Part shown: positions 1 through 12,299 of the stretch, piece by piece
Numbering within the stretch: the stretch's first letter is position 1
Layout of the letters: every line of letters begins with the position of its first letter
DNA from: Ursus arctos
Taxonomy: Eukaryota > Chordata > Mammalia > Carnivora > Ursidae
Direction of reading: 5' to 3'
DNA: 64,000 nucleotides
Assembly (NCBI RefSeq): GCF_023065955.2
Contig: NW_026623089.1
Coordinates: forward strand, 30,906,767 to 30,970,766
Notes under the pieces: generated by a model
Database searches by the model: none
Seen by the model: only the letters and a program-made list of their open reading frames with translations
Told to the model about the DNA's origin: nothing
Program-made: the position numbers and the translations under genes

Positions 1-359
1 TCTTTTTCTATGGATTTCATCACTTATTCTAAGAACATAAAAATTGCCCCAATTTTCAAGAAACCTATACTTTGATTCTATTGTCTCTCTTATTTTCAGC
101 CTCTTTTTAAAACTTCTTGGTAACTAATCTACATCCCTGACCTCAGCCTCCTCAACATCAATTGCTGAGTGCTACTGACACTGGTTTTTTTTCTCTTAAA
201 CTATTGCCAAGAAAAGCATTTATGAACTCTTACTATAACTCTGGCCATATGCCACTGGCTTTATACATAGTGTTCTCATTGTTATTTTTAAAATAGTCTC
301 TAATTTCAGTTTGATTTCCTGTTTAATCCAAGTTATTTATAGTAATGTCTTAAATTTTA

Positions 360-850
360 AAAATTATTTTATTTTAAAAATAGACTTTTTTAAAGAGCAG
401 TTTCAGGTTCAGAGCAAGACTGATCAGAAAGTGCACAGTTTCCATATGTCCCCTACCCGCCCCCAACCTGCAATCTTTTCTACTATCAATATCTTGCACC
501 AGAGTTGTAATTTATTACATTCATTGAAATAAAAGAGTTGCATTTGTTACAAACAATGACTGACACATCATCATCTCTCAAAGTCCATGTTTACATTAGT
601 GTTTACTCTTGGTGTTGTACATTCTATGGGTTTTGACAAATATGTAATGACATGTATCTACAATTATAGTATCATACGGATAATAGTTTCACTGCCCTAA
701 AAATCCTGTGTGTTCTGCCTATCCATCCCTGTTTCCTCCTAATGCCTGGCAACCACTAATATTTTGCTGTCTCCGTAGTTCTGACTTTTCCATAATGTCA
801 CATAGTTGGGTATAACAATATATTTTATTAAACGTGTGTTTACATGGGGA
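360..850 (-). mobile_element. Old L1M 3' region (antisense)
   Basis: Reads like the reverse complement of the L1M 3' region (GTTTACTCTTGGTGTTGTAC, ATGGGTTTTGACAAATATGT). The strand is judged by comparison with the other antisense L1 pieces in this window. Confidence 0.6.
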
Positions 851-1407
851 GGGGGAACCATCTTCTTGTTATCATCACTAATTAATTTTTAAATAATGGA
901 ATCTACTTTGCCCTTTATATTTATTGTTTTATTCAAACACAGAACAATAAATAAATCAGTATTATCATTTTTATAGATTTTTTACTGTAGTTAATTCTAG
1001 TAATCCCATTTGTGGTATGATCTAGAAATTAATCTCAATTTCCTAAGAAGTCCTAGGGCATAGAATAAGATTTCTAGGATTTTTCTTCTAGCAAATTGAT
1101 AATGCATCAATGATTCTTTCATAATCCAGAATGGTTGGGAGATACAAAGGATCCAGAAATGAAATCCTTGGGAATCTTGGCCTCTGCCTGCAAGAGCTAT
1201 GGGACCACTTCTCCCATCATCCATGTAACTATAAACCTAAGCATTAAAGAGATACATTCACTTACATATAAATCCAAATAAAAATAAATAGTCCAAATAA
1301 ACTAGACTGTTCTTACCGCTGTTAGAGTTTTCCCTTTTACAGACACAGGTTCTGTGTGATGCTTTGCGGAGAACTGGCATTATTTTTCAGGCATACAAGT
1401 TCATTAC

Positions 1408-1555
1408 CTGCAGGACGCAGATCTTAATGACTGTGACATGGGTGTCAGAGGAATACTATTTTCGTCTAAAGCCCACGACAGAGAATAGCTCAGTTTTCCT
1501 GACGTCAAAAGACAAAGTTCCTCAGTTCCATTTCCCTCAAGAAGAAAAGGGACAT
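1408..1555 (-). CDS. CC2D2B: CC2D2B exon 15 (C2 domain, SGKLSYSLSWALDEN)
   Basis: 148-nt exon, phase 1 in, phase 2 out, between an aaacag acceptor and a CAG|GTAATG donor. Encodes VPFLLEGNGTEELCLLTSGK and then LSYSLSWALDENSIPLTPMSQSL. The TSGKLS[YH]SxxWAxxENxIPL motif is a strong CC2D2-family signature. The next exon should start in phase 2; I could not find a convincing one before position 1. Confidence 0.87.
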
Positions 1556-2738
1556 CTGTTTATAAAAAGCATTAAAACATGAATTTTTAATAAAGCACAG
1601 AGTGTGACGCATTGTAGATTTTTCCCCCTGACTTTACTTGTGGAACCCCAGGCTGTTCTGTGGTGACCCCAGGCTCTAATCTTAGAACTCTCCCTCATTT
1701 TCCATCTAAGTTACCTCAAGGCAGACCACTTCAAACAGACTACAAAACAGAGAGGAAAATATTGATCTGAAGACCTAGGGATGAACATCTCTATTATCCT
1801 CGTCTTACTACTAGAAGCATTTTTAACCATTCTTTCTGGAAGTGGCTTCAAGCAGGAAAGGACCGCTGGAGGCAGAACTAGAGGCAAACCAGCTACTACT
1901 CTGTCCCCTTTCCTTACAGTCCTGAGGCTTCTCCCTCTATCCATTTTCTTTCTCAATCTCCAGAGAGCTTAACAATACTCCTCAAAAATTCTGCTGAGTT
2001 CCTGGTGCTCCCTAAATTTTTTGCCCTAAGTCTTTCTCCTGGGTTCCCACAACCCTATTTTCCTGCTTCAGCTGGACTCTAAGCAAACTACATTCCTCTC
2101 TTATTCCTGTCCTTCCCAGACTTTTTTGCCTACTTATTTCCTTCCTTTCCTCTTGCTCACTTGTTCATATTTCCTTTTCACTTGTTTGTATACAAGCAGC
2201 TGTGAAACTCCTAGCTAGGAGGGTGAAAGAAGGCATCTGGGGGAGAAGGAAAGGAATGGCAGTGTTCTCACGGACACGCTGACTTGAATTTCATTGCATG
2301 AGGAGTGAAATCAATTGAAAAACAAGTGAGCAGAAACATCCCTTCTTCCTTCTCTCCTTTTCTCTTTTTCCCTCATTCCTTCTCTATCTCCCTTTTCTAT
2401 TCAGCTCAAAGATGCATCAATACATCCCAGAGCATCTTTAGGCTTCGCTAAAGCAGAGACAGAAGCAGAGTGGTCTCTCCATTCAGGAGCAGGCTCCTGT
2501 TCCAGACAGCATAGTGCTCTTGTCTCAGGTGATTTAGGAAAAGCACAGGTGCCAATTCCAAATTTTAGATTTCCCAAAGATCTGATTCAAGACATTGTTA
2601 AAATGTTAGTTTAATACACTTTAAAACTAATCCTGTAAACATAGCACTCTTTATTCACATAAATGACCCAGGGTCAGGTAGGATATGGAACTCCCAAGAG
2701 ACTGAAGGTAGGGAGGGGGACATGTTAAATAAACTTAC

Positions 2739-2889
2739 TGCTTCCTACTTCTCCATACGCAGGTATGACCAGCTCATCAGAGCTAAACTCTACATATTCC
2801 AAAACAGTTTTGCTTTTCAACTCTGTGTTATTAGGTAAAGGTAAATATAGTTTTGCCAGTAAACTTGTCCTTTTACTTATCTCATAAAC
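2739..2889 (-). CDS. CC2D2B: CC2D2B exon 14 (C2 domain)
   Basis: 151-nt exon, phase 0 in, phase 1 out, with a tatttag acceptor and a GCA|GTAAGT donor. It begins VYEISKRTSLLAKLYLPLP, completing the LEVYE strand, and continues to YVEFSSDELVIPAYGEVGS. The same strand order (VYE...LAEVxxPxP...EFSS) is found in CC2D2A. Confidence 0.85.
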
Positions 2890-3179
2890 CTAAATATAAA
2901 AGAAATGGTTGATAGCTCACTGAAAGTACAAAATGCGGGAGGAGGGAGCTAAAATGAGAACCCTCAATTAACACATTTTTATTCTTTTTTAAAAATACTA
3001 GCATATAAAATAGGTATTTCTCTAGAGCATCTCACCCATGTGATTATGAGAAAGGAGATAATCTAAGTCCTTAAAAATATAATGCCTTTTACTGGTTTCA
3101 AAGAAAATGATTTGAATTAAAGGATTACAAATAGAGTTCTGAGCACATAGGTACATATAACACAATACTCAAAAAACTT

Positions 3180-3560
3180 ACTTTTGTACAGCACTTTTAA
3201 AGTTCTTTATCTCATTTAAGCCTGATAAAAATGATTAGGAAATAGGTATTACTTTTCCAATTTTACAAATGCAGAAATTGAGTCTCTATATGAAACTACA
3301 TTAGTTTTTATTATAAATGGTAGAAATTCAGGTTGAATTGCTTAGGAAAGGGGGAGATTCATTGGTTCATAGAATCAGAGGACAAGTCGAGCAAGCTATG
3401 GGAGGCAGGGGAGGGAGAAAGTGTCCCAGAAGAAGGAGTAAGGGAGGGGCTGAGTAGACAGCTCCATAGATGTCCACTGGGTATTAAACCCAGGTCTTCT
3501 GATTCTGTATGCTGTTCTTTCTACTACCATTCCATCGCTGCCATAACTACAAACCTAATT
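3180..3560 (+). mobile_element. MIR-like old SINE
   Basis: Partial MIR-like wording (AATTTTACAAATGCAGAAAT and CATTTAAGCCTGATAAAAAT). The 126-codon ORF over it is not supported as a gene. Confidence 0.4.
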
Positions 3561-5029
3561 TTTTTTTTTAAGAAAAATCTTATTTTGACCTATACTGTGT
3601 TGTCAGTGTTTGGGAAAACAGTGACATGTGCTCCAAAAAAAAAAGGAAATCAAGGAGGGAAAAAATGCTTCTTGAAAGGTAAGAATGTGTCAATCAAAAG
3701 GATGGTTAATTAACCAAAAAAGCAGAGAAAAATGAAAGTCAAAGAAGCAAATATTTTTTCTGATCATCTAAATATTGTCCCCAAAAGAGTGACTATAAGT
3801 CAGCACTCTAGTTCCTTGACAAAGGCATCCCTCACACAGAAAGGTTTGTAGGGGTTGTAGCTTACAGTATTCAGGCCTATGAAAGAAATTTCGCAGGGCA
3901 AATCGGTAAACTGGCTAACTGAAAAGAGGCATGACTACACTGATAACTACATTCAAATGTTAAATTGGCATTTTTGATTTTACACATCAGCCTTGTGATT
4001 TGTTTAGGGGTTGTAGACATATTCTCCTGGGACTGTCAAATCCAGTTTCTGGGACTGCAGGGCTGGAGGCCAGACCCTGGAGAGTAAAGGTAAAGGTAGA
4101 GAATTCCACCTCCGTGAGTGAAGTCTCCTGGGAGAGCCTTATCTCCTGATGGCAGCTCTCAAAGCCACTGTGTGGCTGGGATGGAGTGTCAAGAATGAAA
4201 ATGGGCTGTCTAAGTGGGAGAACTAGAATGTTCAAAAGTTCAGAAGTAGGAAATTGCAAGGATGTATGGGGAAAAAACCAAGCAGTTCAGTTTGGCTACA
4301 GTGAAAAATGAATGAAGAGGAATGATAAGGAGTAAATTCAAAATGTAGGTCAGAATCTGTTAGGTCGGGTCGCATAGATTTATTTTGCAATTTTTGCCGT
4401 TGCTCCTGGTGCATTTTAACCCTAGCTAGATTCCCTTCTTTCCCTGCCTCTTAGTTTGCTAAGATCATGTTCGAAGTGGTAGGATAATGAAGGATTCAAA
4501 ATACACATTTTTCTACTTGGGGGTGCGGGCAAGTTTTATACTTCAAGTGGTTGGATTATTACATCGCAATTTATTTTAGGTACAATAGGAAAGTATATTC
4601 AGTATACTTTTTAAATAGGAATTTCAACAGAGATACATTTTGAGATGATAGAAACTTGATAGTACAGATGAACAAAATGAATGTGCCTCTGATCAGGGAT
4701 AGAAAAAAATTAATTTAGGCATTGTAAAAATATCTTTGATTTAGATTCATAGTTATAATTCTCTCCCCACTCCTCACAGCTCACTCGATGCTCACATACA
4801 CAAATTTTTATTCCCTCCTAACTTTCCTTTCAGGTCTAGTTGCAAGTTTAACCCCTATGTTAGCCATCAAGGCTTCTTATCTAGACTCCCTTCATGTCTC
4901 TAATTTTTCTCCATTGTCCCATTTTCTTCTCCCTTTAGTGCAGGGGTTCTTATGCTGGGGTCTTCAGACAGGGTTAAGGAGTCTGTTGTGTGTATGTTCT
5001 TTCATCAGATTCTTGAAGGGATCCAAAAC

Positions 5030-5104
5030 ATAAATAAACAGACGAATAAATAAATAAACAGACAAACGAACAAATAAACAAACAAAACACATACATACAT
5101 ACAA
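5030..5104. repeat. A-rich (AAAT/AAAC/CATA) simple repeat
   Basis: Mixed AAATA, AAACA and ACATAC units. Confidence 0.85.
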
Positions 5105-5498
5105 ATTCAGCAAGACACTGAAATCACTAAATCAGGGCTGAGACAGTTTGGAGAAATCATTCAAGACTAACAATAGCTATGCTACACATTATAGTTTAAA
5201 TAACCCTCTTCCATATCACTAGCAAATGAAGAATAGTGCTGCACATCCAGGGTTGATAGGAATTTTAGCAGGAGAGAATGGAAGTATTTAGAATAACCAC
5301 GAATCAAATAATTTTGTATTTGTAGCATAAAAGACCATTGCTGAGTTATAAATATATTATTTATAAATATCTTGCCTACCCATATAGGTCAATCATCTCT
5401 AAATAGAAATTACTTGTCACATATAACAGTAACTAACAAGAAGTTTAAAATTATGTATGGCATAAGATAAGATACAAAAGTAAATGACAATGGCATAC

Positions 5499-5676
5499 CT
5501 CCAAGCAAATTGTTTCAGGCCAGTATATTAACTGAATACTGAAAATTTGCTGAAACATGACTTTAAAATCAAACTGAAGAGGAGATACGGAAGTGCAAGT
5601 AATCTGTTTATTGTTGTATAGTATTTTAATAAAATATTTAAGCTTCTGAATTTTGGCTCTTCTCTTTTGTTCGTGC
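5499..5676 (-). CDS. CC2D2B: CC2D2B exon 13 (start of the C2 domain)
   Basis: 178-nt exon, phase 2 in, phase 0 out, after a tttttag acceptor and before a GAG|GTATGC donor. Encodes HEQKRRAKIQKLKYFIKILY, then NNKQITCTS, FDFKVMFQQIF and a final LIYWPETICLE. The alternating hydrophobic strands match the start of a C2 beta sandwich, with the WPExxxLEVYE-type strand completed by the next exon. Calcium-binding aspartates are not evident. Confidence 0.85.
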
Positions 5677-7789
5677 CTAAAAATTAAACAAATCTTTAAG
5701 GGATCCTTGAAAAACAAAATGGATACAAAATATTGTTCTTTTGAAAATACACCTGAGCATGTTAAAGTATGACCATTTTAGAGGACAAATGCTATCTTTA
5801 AGCCCAATAACGCTTGCCTATGTGTGGATAAAATCCTCTCCTACTTGAATGTTTTTTTAAAAAGATATTTACTCAAAAATAGAGAAAGAACTAAAATCAA
5901 GGTACTATAAATCACTCAGTTATTTATTTTACTAAATTGAAACTTAAAGAGATTATAGCACTTACCCATCTTATCAGATGTCTTATAAGAAAACTGAGGA
6001 ACTTAGGAATGGGGTAGGGGAGCTTGAATTAAAAATTGGAAAATAATAAAAAATCATTATTAAAAAAAATAAAATAAAAGGGTGATATAACAAAAAAAAA
6101 TTGGAAAATATTTTCTAACTTTCAGAAGAAAGACACACTTTTAAAAGAAATATGCCATGTTTTCAATAACCTCATTGAGGTGGCTCTCAGTCAACAGGCT
6201 TGCTGTGTCCTCTTTAAGGTCTTTATAAATCCCTTTAGGCCTTAGATTGTACACTCTTTTCCTCCAGGACATTCTTTCTCTAACTGCAAAGATCAGAGAG
6301 GCAAGCCAGAATCCCCGGGCTTCTAGAAAACCCTTGCTGGGAAATAAACTGATCCCTTAAGTGATTTGAAACTCCTGAAGAGAGTCTTCCAGCCATTCAT
6401 TTGATCATTCACCCAACATCTATTGACTATCCTCTCACCCGCAAGGCAACTGACCTAATGATGTTTAGGACTTCTCTTTTTCAGAAGGAAGAAGACTGGT
6501 TGGAAGATAAGCTCTAGGATGAAACATAACATGCCCTTCTGTTCTCCACCCTAATGGTCCTATGGGTCCAGTATCTCCCGGCGCCCATATCAGCCCATGT
6601 TCTCTGTAACCTTTTCAGAGGGTTAGGAGACAAAAGATTACTTATTTTTCCTATCTCCCTGTTGGCCTCTTCTAACCATCTTCTCAATTAACTTTAGAGA
6701 AATATGTTAGGTATATTTCCCCTTTATGTTGCCCTCTGAAAGTAGTTTTAATAATGAGCTCATGAACTGATTATGAAAATTCATTAATTCAGGATTATAT
6801 TTATCCACAGGAAATCTTGCCTTTTTCATCACCTCTAAACTCGCTGTAATTCTTCTTTAATCCTTGTATTCCCTTCATCTTTGTCCTTGACATCAGTATA
6901 TTCTTCTTTTCTAGGAATCAATCCTTACTCAACTGGACATTTTAAATGGATAATGACAGCAATGCCCAACAACAGCAATAGCTTTGAGAAGACAGAACAC
7001 GTCCCACTTCCTTTTGCTTTGACTTCCACTAAGTTTTAGCCTCCATTTACCGTCCTCCTTCTCTTTCCCCTCTTTACTTCTCACTTCCATTTTATGGCTC
7101 ATGTTTGCTTATCCTTGTTTAGATGATCCTTTTGTATGCATGTCTTACATAATAATTATCTCAGGTCCTCTTTGGAAGGAGGTGTAGAACAAATGAAGCA
7201 TTCCTCTACTGCTGCACTTTGCTGGTCAGAAAGAGGGTACTGGTAATCGTGCCTTTGTGTCTGCTACTCTTTATGTTCATTTTAAATGTAATCATCCATC
7301 CAAACATTTCATAAATATGAATATTTATTGGCCATTTACTACCCTCCAACGCTGTGCTAAATGACGCACATTCACAATACTCAAAGATGACTGTACAAAG
7401 CATCCCATGGGACAGAGATGTTGAAAAGCTGAACTTAGTTCAGTGTTCTAAGTTGCCATATCCTCTATAAAGGAGATGAGATCCATAGGCCCAGAGATGG
7501 GAGAAATGGGCATCTATATTAGATCTGTTTTTGCATGAATGTCCTGGGAATAGGGAGAAAATAGCTCAAGGAAAAAGTCACGACTGGGAGGGAAAGAAGT
7601 TTGTGTCAAAGTAGAAAATTGCCCAGAGGATCCTCCAGATACAGAATACTTTTTATGAAAGCAAGAGGTCCTCTTAATAAGCATGGGCAACCACATAATC
7701 TTATTTTTTACAGTGGCTTTATATCCTACCTATCTATACATGAACAAAACTTACTGCCATAGCAAAACAAAAAAACAATCATCAAACCC

Positions 7790-7995
7790 AACAGGTTTGT
7801 GTCCTACCTTGGTCATGAATTAGAAGTGCGACCCTGGGCAACTTACCCTTCCATAAGTATAGATTGCCCCATCTCTAAGATAAGGATAATACCAATAAGG
7901 ATAAGGGCTATGGTTGCAATTAAATGTGCAAATATATTTAAAAACTTAGTAAAGTGCCCAGCATATGGTACTCACTCTATTAAAACAATATAATA
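7790..7995 (+). mobile_element. MIR SINE
   Basis: Contains the MIR core GACCCTGGGCAACTTACCC and a tail AAAGTGCCCAGCATATGGTA. Confidence 0.7.
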
Positions 7996-8035
7996 GACAA
8001 TATATAATAAAGAAACAATCCTTTAAAATGCTTAC

Positions 8036-8154
8036 AGTGAACACTTGAATATGTTTGTTAATTCTGCAGTGAAAGAAAGTTGTGGCATCAAGGTAATTGA
8101 ACTTATTCTTTCAATATCTGTTTCTTCAAGTTCTGAAGCTAAACATGAGAAGCT
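8036..8154 (-). CDS. CC2D2B: CC2D2B exon 12 (before the C2 domain)
   Basis: 119-nt exon, phase 0 in, phase 2 out, with a ggtttctag acceptor and a TCACT|GTAAGC donor. It encodes SFSCLASELEETDIERI and a stretch containing LMPQLSFTAELTNIFKC. Its exit phase is what the next exon needs. The hydrophobic LTxTAEL-type stretch corresponds to the lead-in to the C2 domain in CC2D2A. Confidence 0.75.
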
Positions 8155-8355
8155 CTAGAAACCAAAATATAAATATATAATTTATAATGTTAGTTTACTG
8201 TTTTAAGACAACTATTCTTAAAATTAAACTTTTATTTTTTGTGTTTGTCATTTTGTTCGGTAACCGTTACAAATACCAGGACTTCCTATTCTACCAAACA
8301 ATTAAATATTATAACCAGTTAAGGGGAGTTGAATGTTATTTTGCAATATAAATAC

Positions 8356-8464
8356 CTCCTGTTTTTCCCCATTCTTAAATGCTTTTCCTTCAGTTTTCTT
8401 CTCCGTCTCAGACATTTCTAACAGTTCTTCTAGGTTTTGTTCATCACATTTATTCATTTCTATC
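8356..8464 (-). CDS. CC2D2B: CC2D2B exon 11 (charged helix)
   Basis: 109-nt exon, phase 2 in, phase 0 out. Encodes 36 residues containing LEELLEMSETEKKTEGKAF and ending NGEKQE, before a CAGGAG|GTATTT donor. Highly charged coiled coil. It joins in phase to exon 10 over a 7.2-kb repeat-filled intron, so one or more additional exons in between cannot be excluded. Confidence 0.75.
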
Positions 8465-9234
8465 CTAAATAATAATAAACATAATTATTTGAAGCAGAAA
8501 TAGTGTAAGTATTTGAGATTTGTTATTGGTGTTGCTAACACACATACACACATACGACCAATCTCTTACAACAAATTATTTTACATCCCAAGGATGATAG
8601 TACCAAGAGTAAGAGTGAATGGTGAGCAGGCAGGACTGGTCCAGAGCTACTGTTCTGAACAAGCTTATGGCACCCAGGGCTCTCCTTTCCTGCTCAGGAG
8701 TTCAGAATGCATGTGTGTATCAGACTGGTTTAAAGAAGTGGAGGCAGGTAAGCAAGTTTACTTGAATTCAGGACTCTACAATAAAGTTTCAGGCTGGGTA
8801 GGTTTAGAAATTGTCAAAAGCCCTTTCGCTAAAAACCACTGCAGCAGGAAAAAAAATCAACAAAGTAAACATCTTTCTTAATAGGCTGAAGTTACACTAA
8901 TCTCTTACAGTTTTGAAAAAAGACAGTGGGTTATGGGGAGGCAACCGATTATTTTCACTGTAAGTTCACAAACAGCTTAAATGATTAACAAGTACAGTTT
9001 TTAATTGTAACCATCTCCCCCACTAACCATGTTTTTAGGACTGTGTGTTTCACCTAGGAATGTGACTGCTGGCTCTAGGTGCAGCTTTAAAAGAAAGCGC
9101 TACTGTTTTCAAATGGATGTAGCATTTGCATTCCCATCAGCAATCAATGAGAGCTCCTGTTACTCAGTATCCTCGTCAGTATTTGTTATTGTCTTTTTAA
9201 TTTCATTTTGTTTCGGATTTTAGCTGTTCTAAAT

Positions 9235-9830
9235 TGAGGGAACAGAAGGCAAGCTGAGGACAAAGCAGAAACTGACACCCCGCAACCCCCCACCCCACGG
9301 GATGTATGTGACATTCCTCAGGCACTCTGGCTGCCCTAAAGGACAAAGAAATAGTTAACCTATAGTGACCACAATCCTGCAAGACTTGAATCTCCCTCAG
9401 TTTATGTCCTAGCGATCTACAAGAACAAAGCATTTCTATCAATAACCTAGCTTCCAGAAGGAAATGTAGATACAACTAAATGTGCTTATAATCTGCAGCT
9501 TGCAGGAAGTTCCCAACTATCTTCCTGTTAATGCCTTACTAGAGGGGTAAACAACCTTAACTTGACAATGGCAAGGCCTCCTGTGAGTTTTTTTAACATA
9601 TGAAAGTTCTTTCTTCCAAACCTCCCTTTTTCTTTACCTCCCCCAACCCTGTAGTATATAATCAGCCACCCTTCACAACCCCAGTGCGGCAGCTCTTTCT
9701 GCCCACAGGTCCTGTCCCCGTGCTTTAATAAACCACCATTTTGTACCAGAGACGTCTCAAGAATTCTTTCTTGGTCGTCGGCTCTGGACTCCACCCCACT
9801 GAACCTCGCCGATATCCCACAACCTCATCA
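9235..9830 (+). mobile_element. Solo LTR of an endogenous retrovirus (gammaretrovirus-type)
   Basis: 596-bp element starting TGAGGGAACA and ending CATCA, flanked by a perfect 5-bp duplication TAAAT (9,230-9,234 and 9,831-9,835). It has a TATATA box at about 9,655 and an AATAAA polyadenylation signal at 9,727. Its 3' end, with TTCTTTCTTGG and GTCGGCTC, resembles the R-U5 end of ERV1/gammaretroviral LTRs. There is no internal retroviral sequence, so it is a solo LTR left by recombination. It is inserted within an older antisense L1. Confidence 0.8.
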
Positions 9831-10488
9831 TAAATGGCGTATAGTATATTCACGTTGGGGTTTTAATTTACATTTCTCTATTGACAGGATATCATGCTGA
9901 ACATCTTTTCATGTGTTCACTTGCCATCCATACGCTTTCTTTAGTGAAGTATCTGTTCAAATCTTTTGCCCATTTTAAAAATTGAGTTGTCTTATTAAGT
10001 TTTAAGAATTATTCATATATTCAAGATATAAGTTCTTTGTTGACAACATCAAATAGCTGTCTAGCTTCTGGATTTTTCTCCCCGTTACTGTGAATTTCCA
10101 GTTATTCATGGGCAGTTCCTCAGGAGACCTGTAAGAACAAATAGAGCAGCCACTCACCTTTGAAACTGTAACTTTACAGGGGTGCTTGTAAACCCTTGCC
10201 GTTGTCGAAGGGATTTTATTTGTTTCCAAGTCTGTAATATACTGCGTAATAGAGAGAAGTCTTTTCCCCTTTCTAAGTCATAGAGCTGTTTCGTATTACT
10301 ACAACAAAAAAGGTAGATCGAAAATACACTGGTGGATTAGAACTATACATCATTAAAAATGGCCTGGAAGAATGTATTACACTAACTCTTCTGGATCCCC
10401 CACCTCATGATTTTTCTTTTTTTCATTTTACCCACATCTTGAAATTCCATTTAGAGATTAATTTCTTTATGACTTGAAGATTTTTCAC

Positions 10489-10687
10489 TTTTTTTTTAAG
10501 ATTTTATTTATTTATTTGACAGAGAGAGACAACCAACGAGAGAGGGAACACAAGCAGGGGGAGTGGGAGAGGAAGAAGCAGGCTCCCAGTGGAGCAGGGA
10601 GCCCTATGTGGGGTTCAATCCCAGGACCCCGGGATCACGCCCTGAGCCAAAGGCAGATGCTTAATGACTGAGCCACCCAGGCACCCC
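10489..10687 (-). mobile_element. Can-SINE
   Basis: Full-length reverse copy, with TTTTTCACT repeated on both sides as target duplication. Confidence 0.9.
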
Positions 10688-11132
10688 GGTTTTTCACTAT
10701 TCAAAAGTGCTCTGCTAAAATCCAGGCTTTTCCAGATGGTCTGTCATTCTGGAGTGTATTCATCATATTTTTTTCAGGTTAATGACTGAAACCATTACTT
10801 CAAATTTAGAGTTACTTTGCTGGATGGGGTAGTGATAATATCATTTGGATACTGAGGTAATATACTGTTTTAAAAGATGCTTATTCTGTTTCATGACTTT
10901 GCAAACACACTATTAGTATGCCAAATTACACTAACTGACTTTCTAATGTTAAATCATCCTTGCACTCCTGGAATGATCCCAACTTCACTGTATTATTTGA
11001 TAGAATTCTGCTTAGCATATTTGTAACTATGTTTATGAATGAAGTTGGGTTGCAATAGTTTTTGTATTGTTATCAAGTTTTAATTTCAAGGATAATATAA
11101 CCTCATAAATGGAGTTAAGAATGTGGCCTCTT

Positions 11133-11333
11133 GGGGCGCCTGGGTGGCACAGCGGTTAAGCGTCTGCCTTCGGCTCAGGGCGTGATCCCGGCATTATGGG
11201 ATCGATCCCCACATCAGGCTCCTCTGCTATGAGCCTGCTTCTTCCTCTCCCACTCCCCCTGCTTGTGTTCCCTCTCTCGCTGGCTGTCTCTATCTCTGTC
11301 AAATAAATAAACAAAATCTTAAAAAAAAAAAAA
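11133..11333 (+). mobile_element. Can-SINE
   Basis: Full-length forward copy in L1, 16-bp perfect duplication AAGAATGTGGCCTCTT (11,117 and 11,334). Confidence 0.93.
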
Positions 11334-11397
11334 AAGAATGTGGCCTCTTTTTCTATTTTTTGAAAGAGTTTGTGGAAATGGAAGTCATATTTAAATC

Positions 11398-11580
11398 AGA
11401 GGCTCCCAACCTTTCCTATATCAGAGGAGGGCCTGCTGAACATGGATTGCCAAGCCCCACCCCCAGAGTTTCAGATTCAGTAAGGCTGTGGTGGACCTGG
11501 TAATTTGCATTTTTAACAGGTTTCCAGGTGAAAATGATGCTGCTGGTCTGGGGAACCACACATTTTGAGAATCCGTCTTT
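11398..11580 (+). mobile_element. MER5A (hAT-Charlie) element
   Basis: CCCCACCCCCAGAGTTTCAG, GTAATTTGCATTTTTAACAG and a GAGAATCCGTC end match MER5A. Inserted in the antisense L1. Confidence 0.75.
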
Positions 11581-11729
11581 TCAATGTTCTACGGAATCCT
11601 AATTTTGTCTTCTGAGCCTGGAGTTTTCTTTGCAGAAAGATTTCAAATTACTGATTTCATTTCTTTAACAGTGATTGAACTCTTTAGGGGATTTTCTTGT
11701 TCTTTCACTTCTTGGGTATCTTCTGGTTG

Positions 11730-11937
11730 TATTTTTTTTTTTAAGGTTTTATTTATTTATTTTAGGAGAGACAGAGAGACAGCGCAAGCAGGAGGGGCAG
11801 AGGGAGAGAGACTCCTTAGCAGACTCCGCACTGGTAATGGAGCCTGACACATGGCTCAATCCCAGGACCCTGAAGTCATAACCTGAGCCAAAACCAAGAG
11901 TTGGACACTTAACTGATTGTACCATTCAGGTACCTCT
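11730..11937 (-). mobile_element. Can-SINE (older subfamily)
   Basis: Diverged reverse copy ending near ACCATTCAGGTACCTC. Confidence 0.75.
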
Positions 11938-11944
11938 AGATGTA

Positions 11945-12135
11945 TTTTTTAAAGAGTTTATTTATTTATTTATTTGAGAGAGAGAAAGCCAGAGAGAGAG
12001 TACGAGTGGAGGGGAGAGGCAGAAGCAGACTCCCCACTGAGCAGGGAGCCCGACGTGGGGCTCCATCCCAGGACCCCAGGATCATGACCCAAGCCGAAGG
12101 CAGATGCTTAACTGACTGAGTCACTGAGGCGCCCC
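11945..12135 (-). mobile_element. Can-SINE
   Basis: Reverse copy directly behind the previous one; ends TCACTGAGGCGCCCC. Confidence 0.85.
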
Positions 12136-12299
12136 TACCCCTCGTTAATCATTTTTGTGATTTCTCCTTTCACTTCGTTTTTGGCTTTTGCACATTCCTT
12201 ACTTTTTTTGCCATCTTGGCAATAGGTTTATAAACATTATATTTGTATTTTATCAGACATTTTTCCTGAATAAAAGGCAATAGTAAGGAAAAACTTCAC

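Larger units (their letters stand above)
9020..12270 (-). mobile_element. Old antisense L1 (ORF2 and 3' region) with nested insertions
   Basis: Stretches at 9.02-9.23, 9.83-10.08, 10.79-11.40, 11.58-11.73 and 12.14-12.27 kb read as reverse-complement L1 3' and ORF2 sequence (for example the antisense TTTTAATTTACATTTCTCT and CCTCATAAATGGAGTT segments). The element is split by a solo LTR, four Can-SINEs and a MER5A. The order of nesting gives relative ages: L1 first, LTR and SINEs later. Confidence 0.65.

Noticed and set aside
997..1224. Minus-strand ORF next to exon 15 as the next CC2D2B exon
   Set aside because: No CC2D2-like motif and no acceptor giving the needed phase 2 entry.
3333..3713. 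126-codon plus-strand ORF
   Set aside because: No start context, low-complexity Lys-rich end, covers an old MIR-like repeat.
3987..4259. 90-codon minus-strand ORF containing TLTEVEFSTFTF-like text
   Set aside because: It lies between exons 13 and 14, which already join in phase, has no clear splice sites and shows no family motif.
10474..10671. Repeated ORFs with LxxILFIYLxERExxxERE across the window
   Set aside because: All are read-through of Can-SINE copies, which share this translated pattern.
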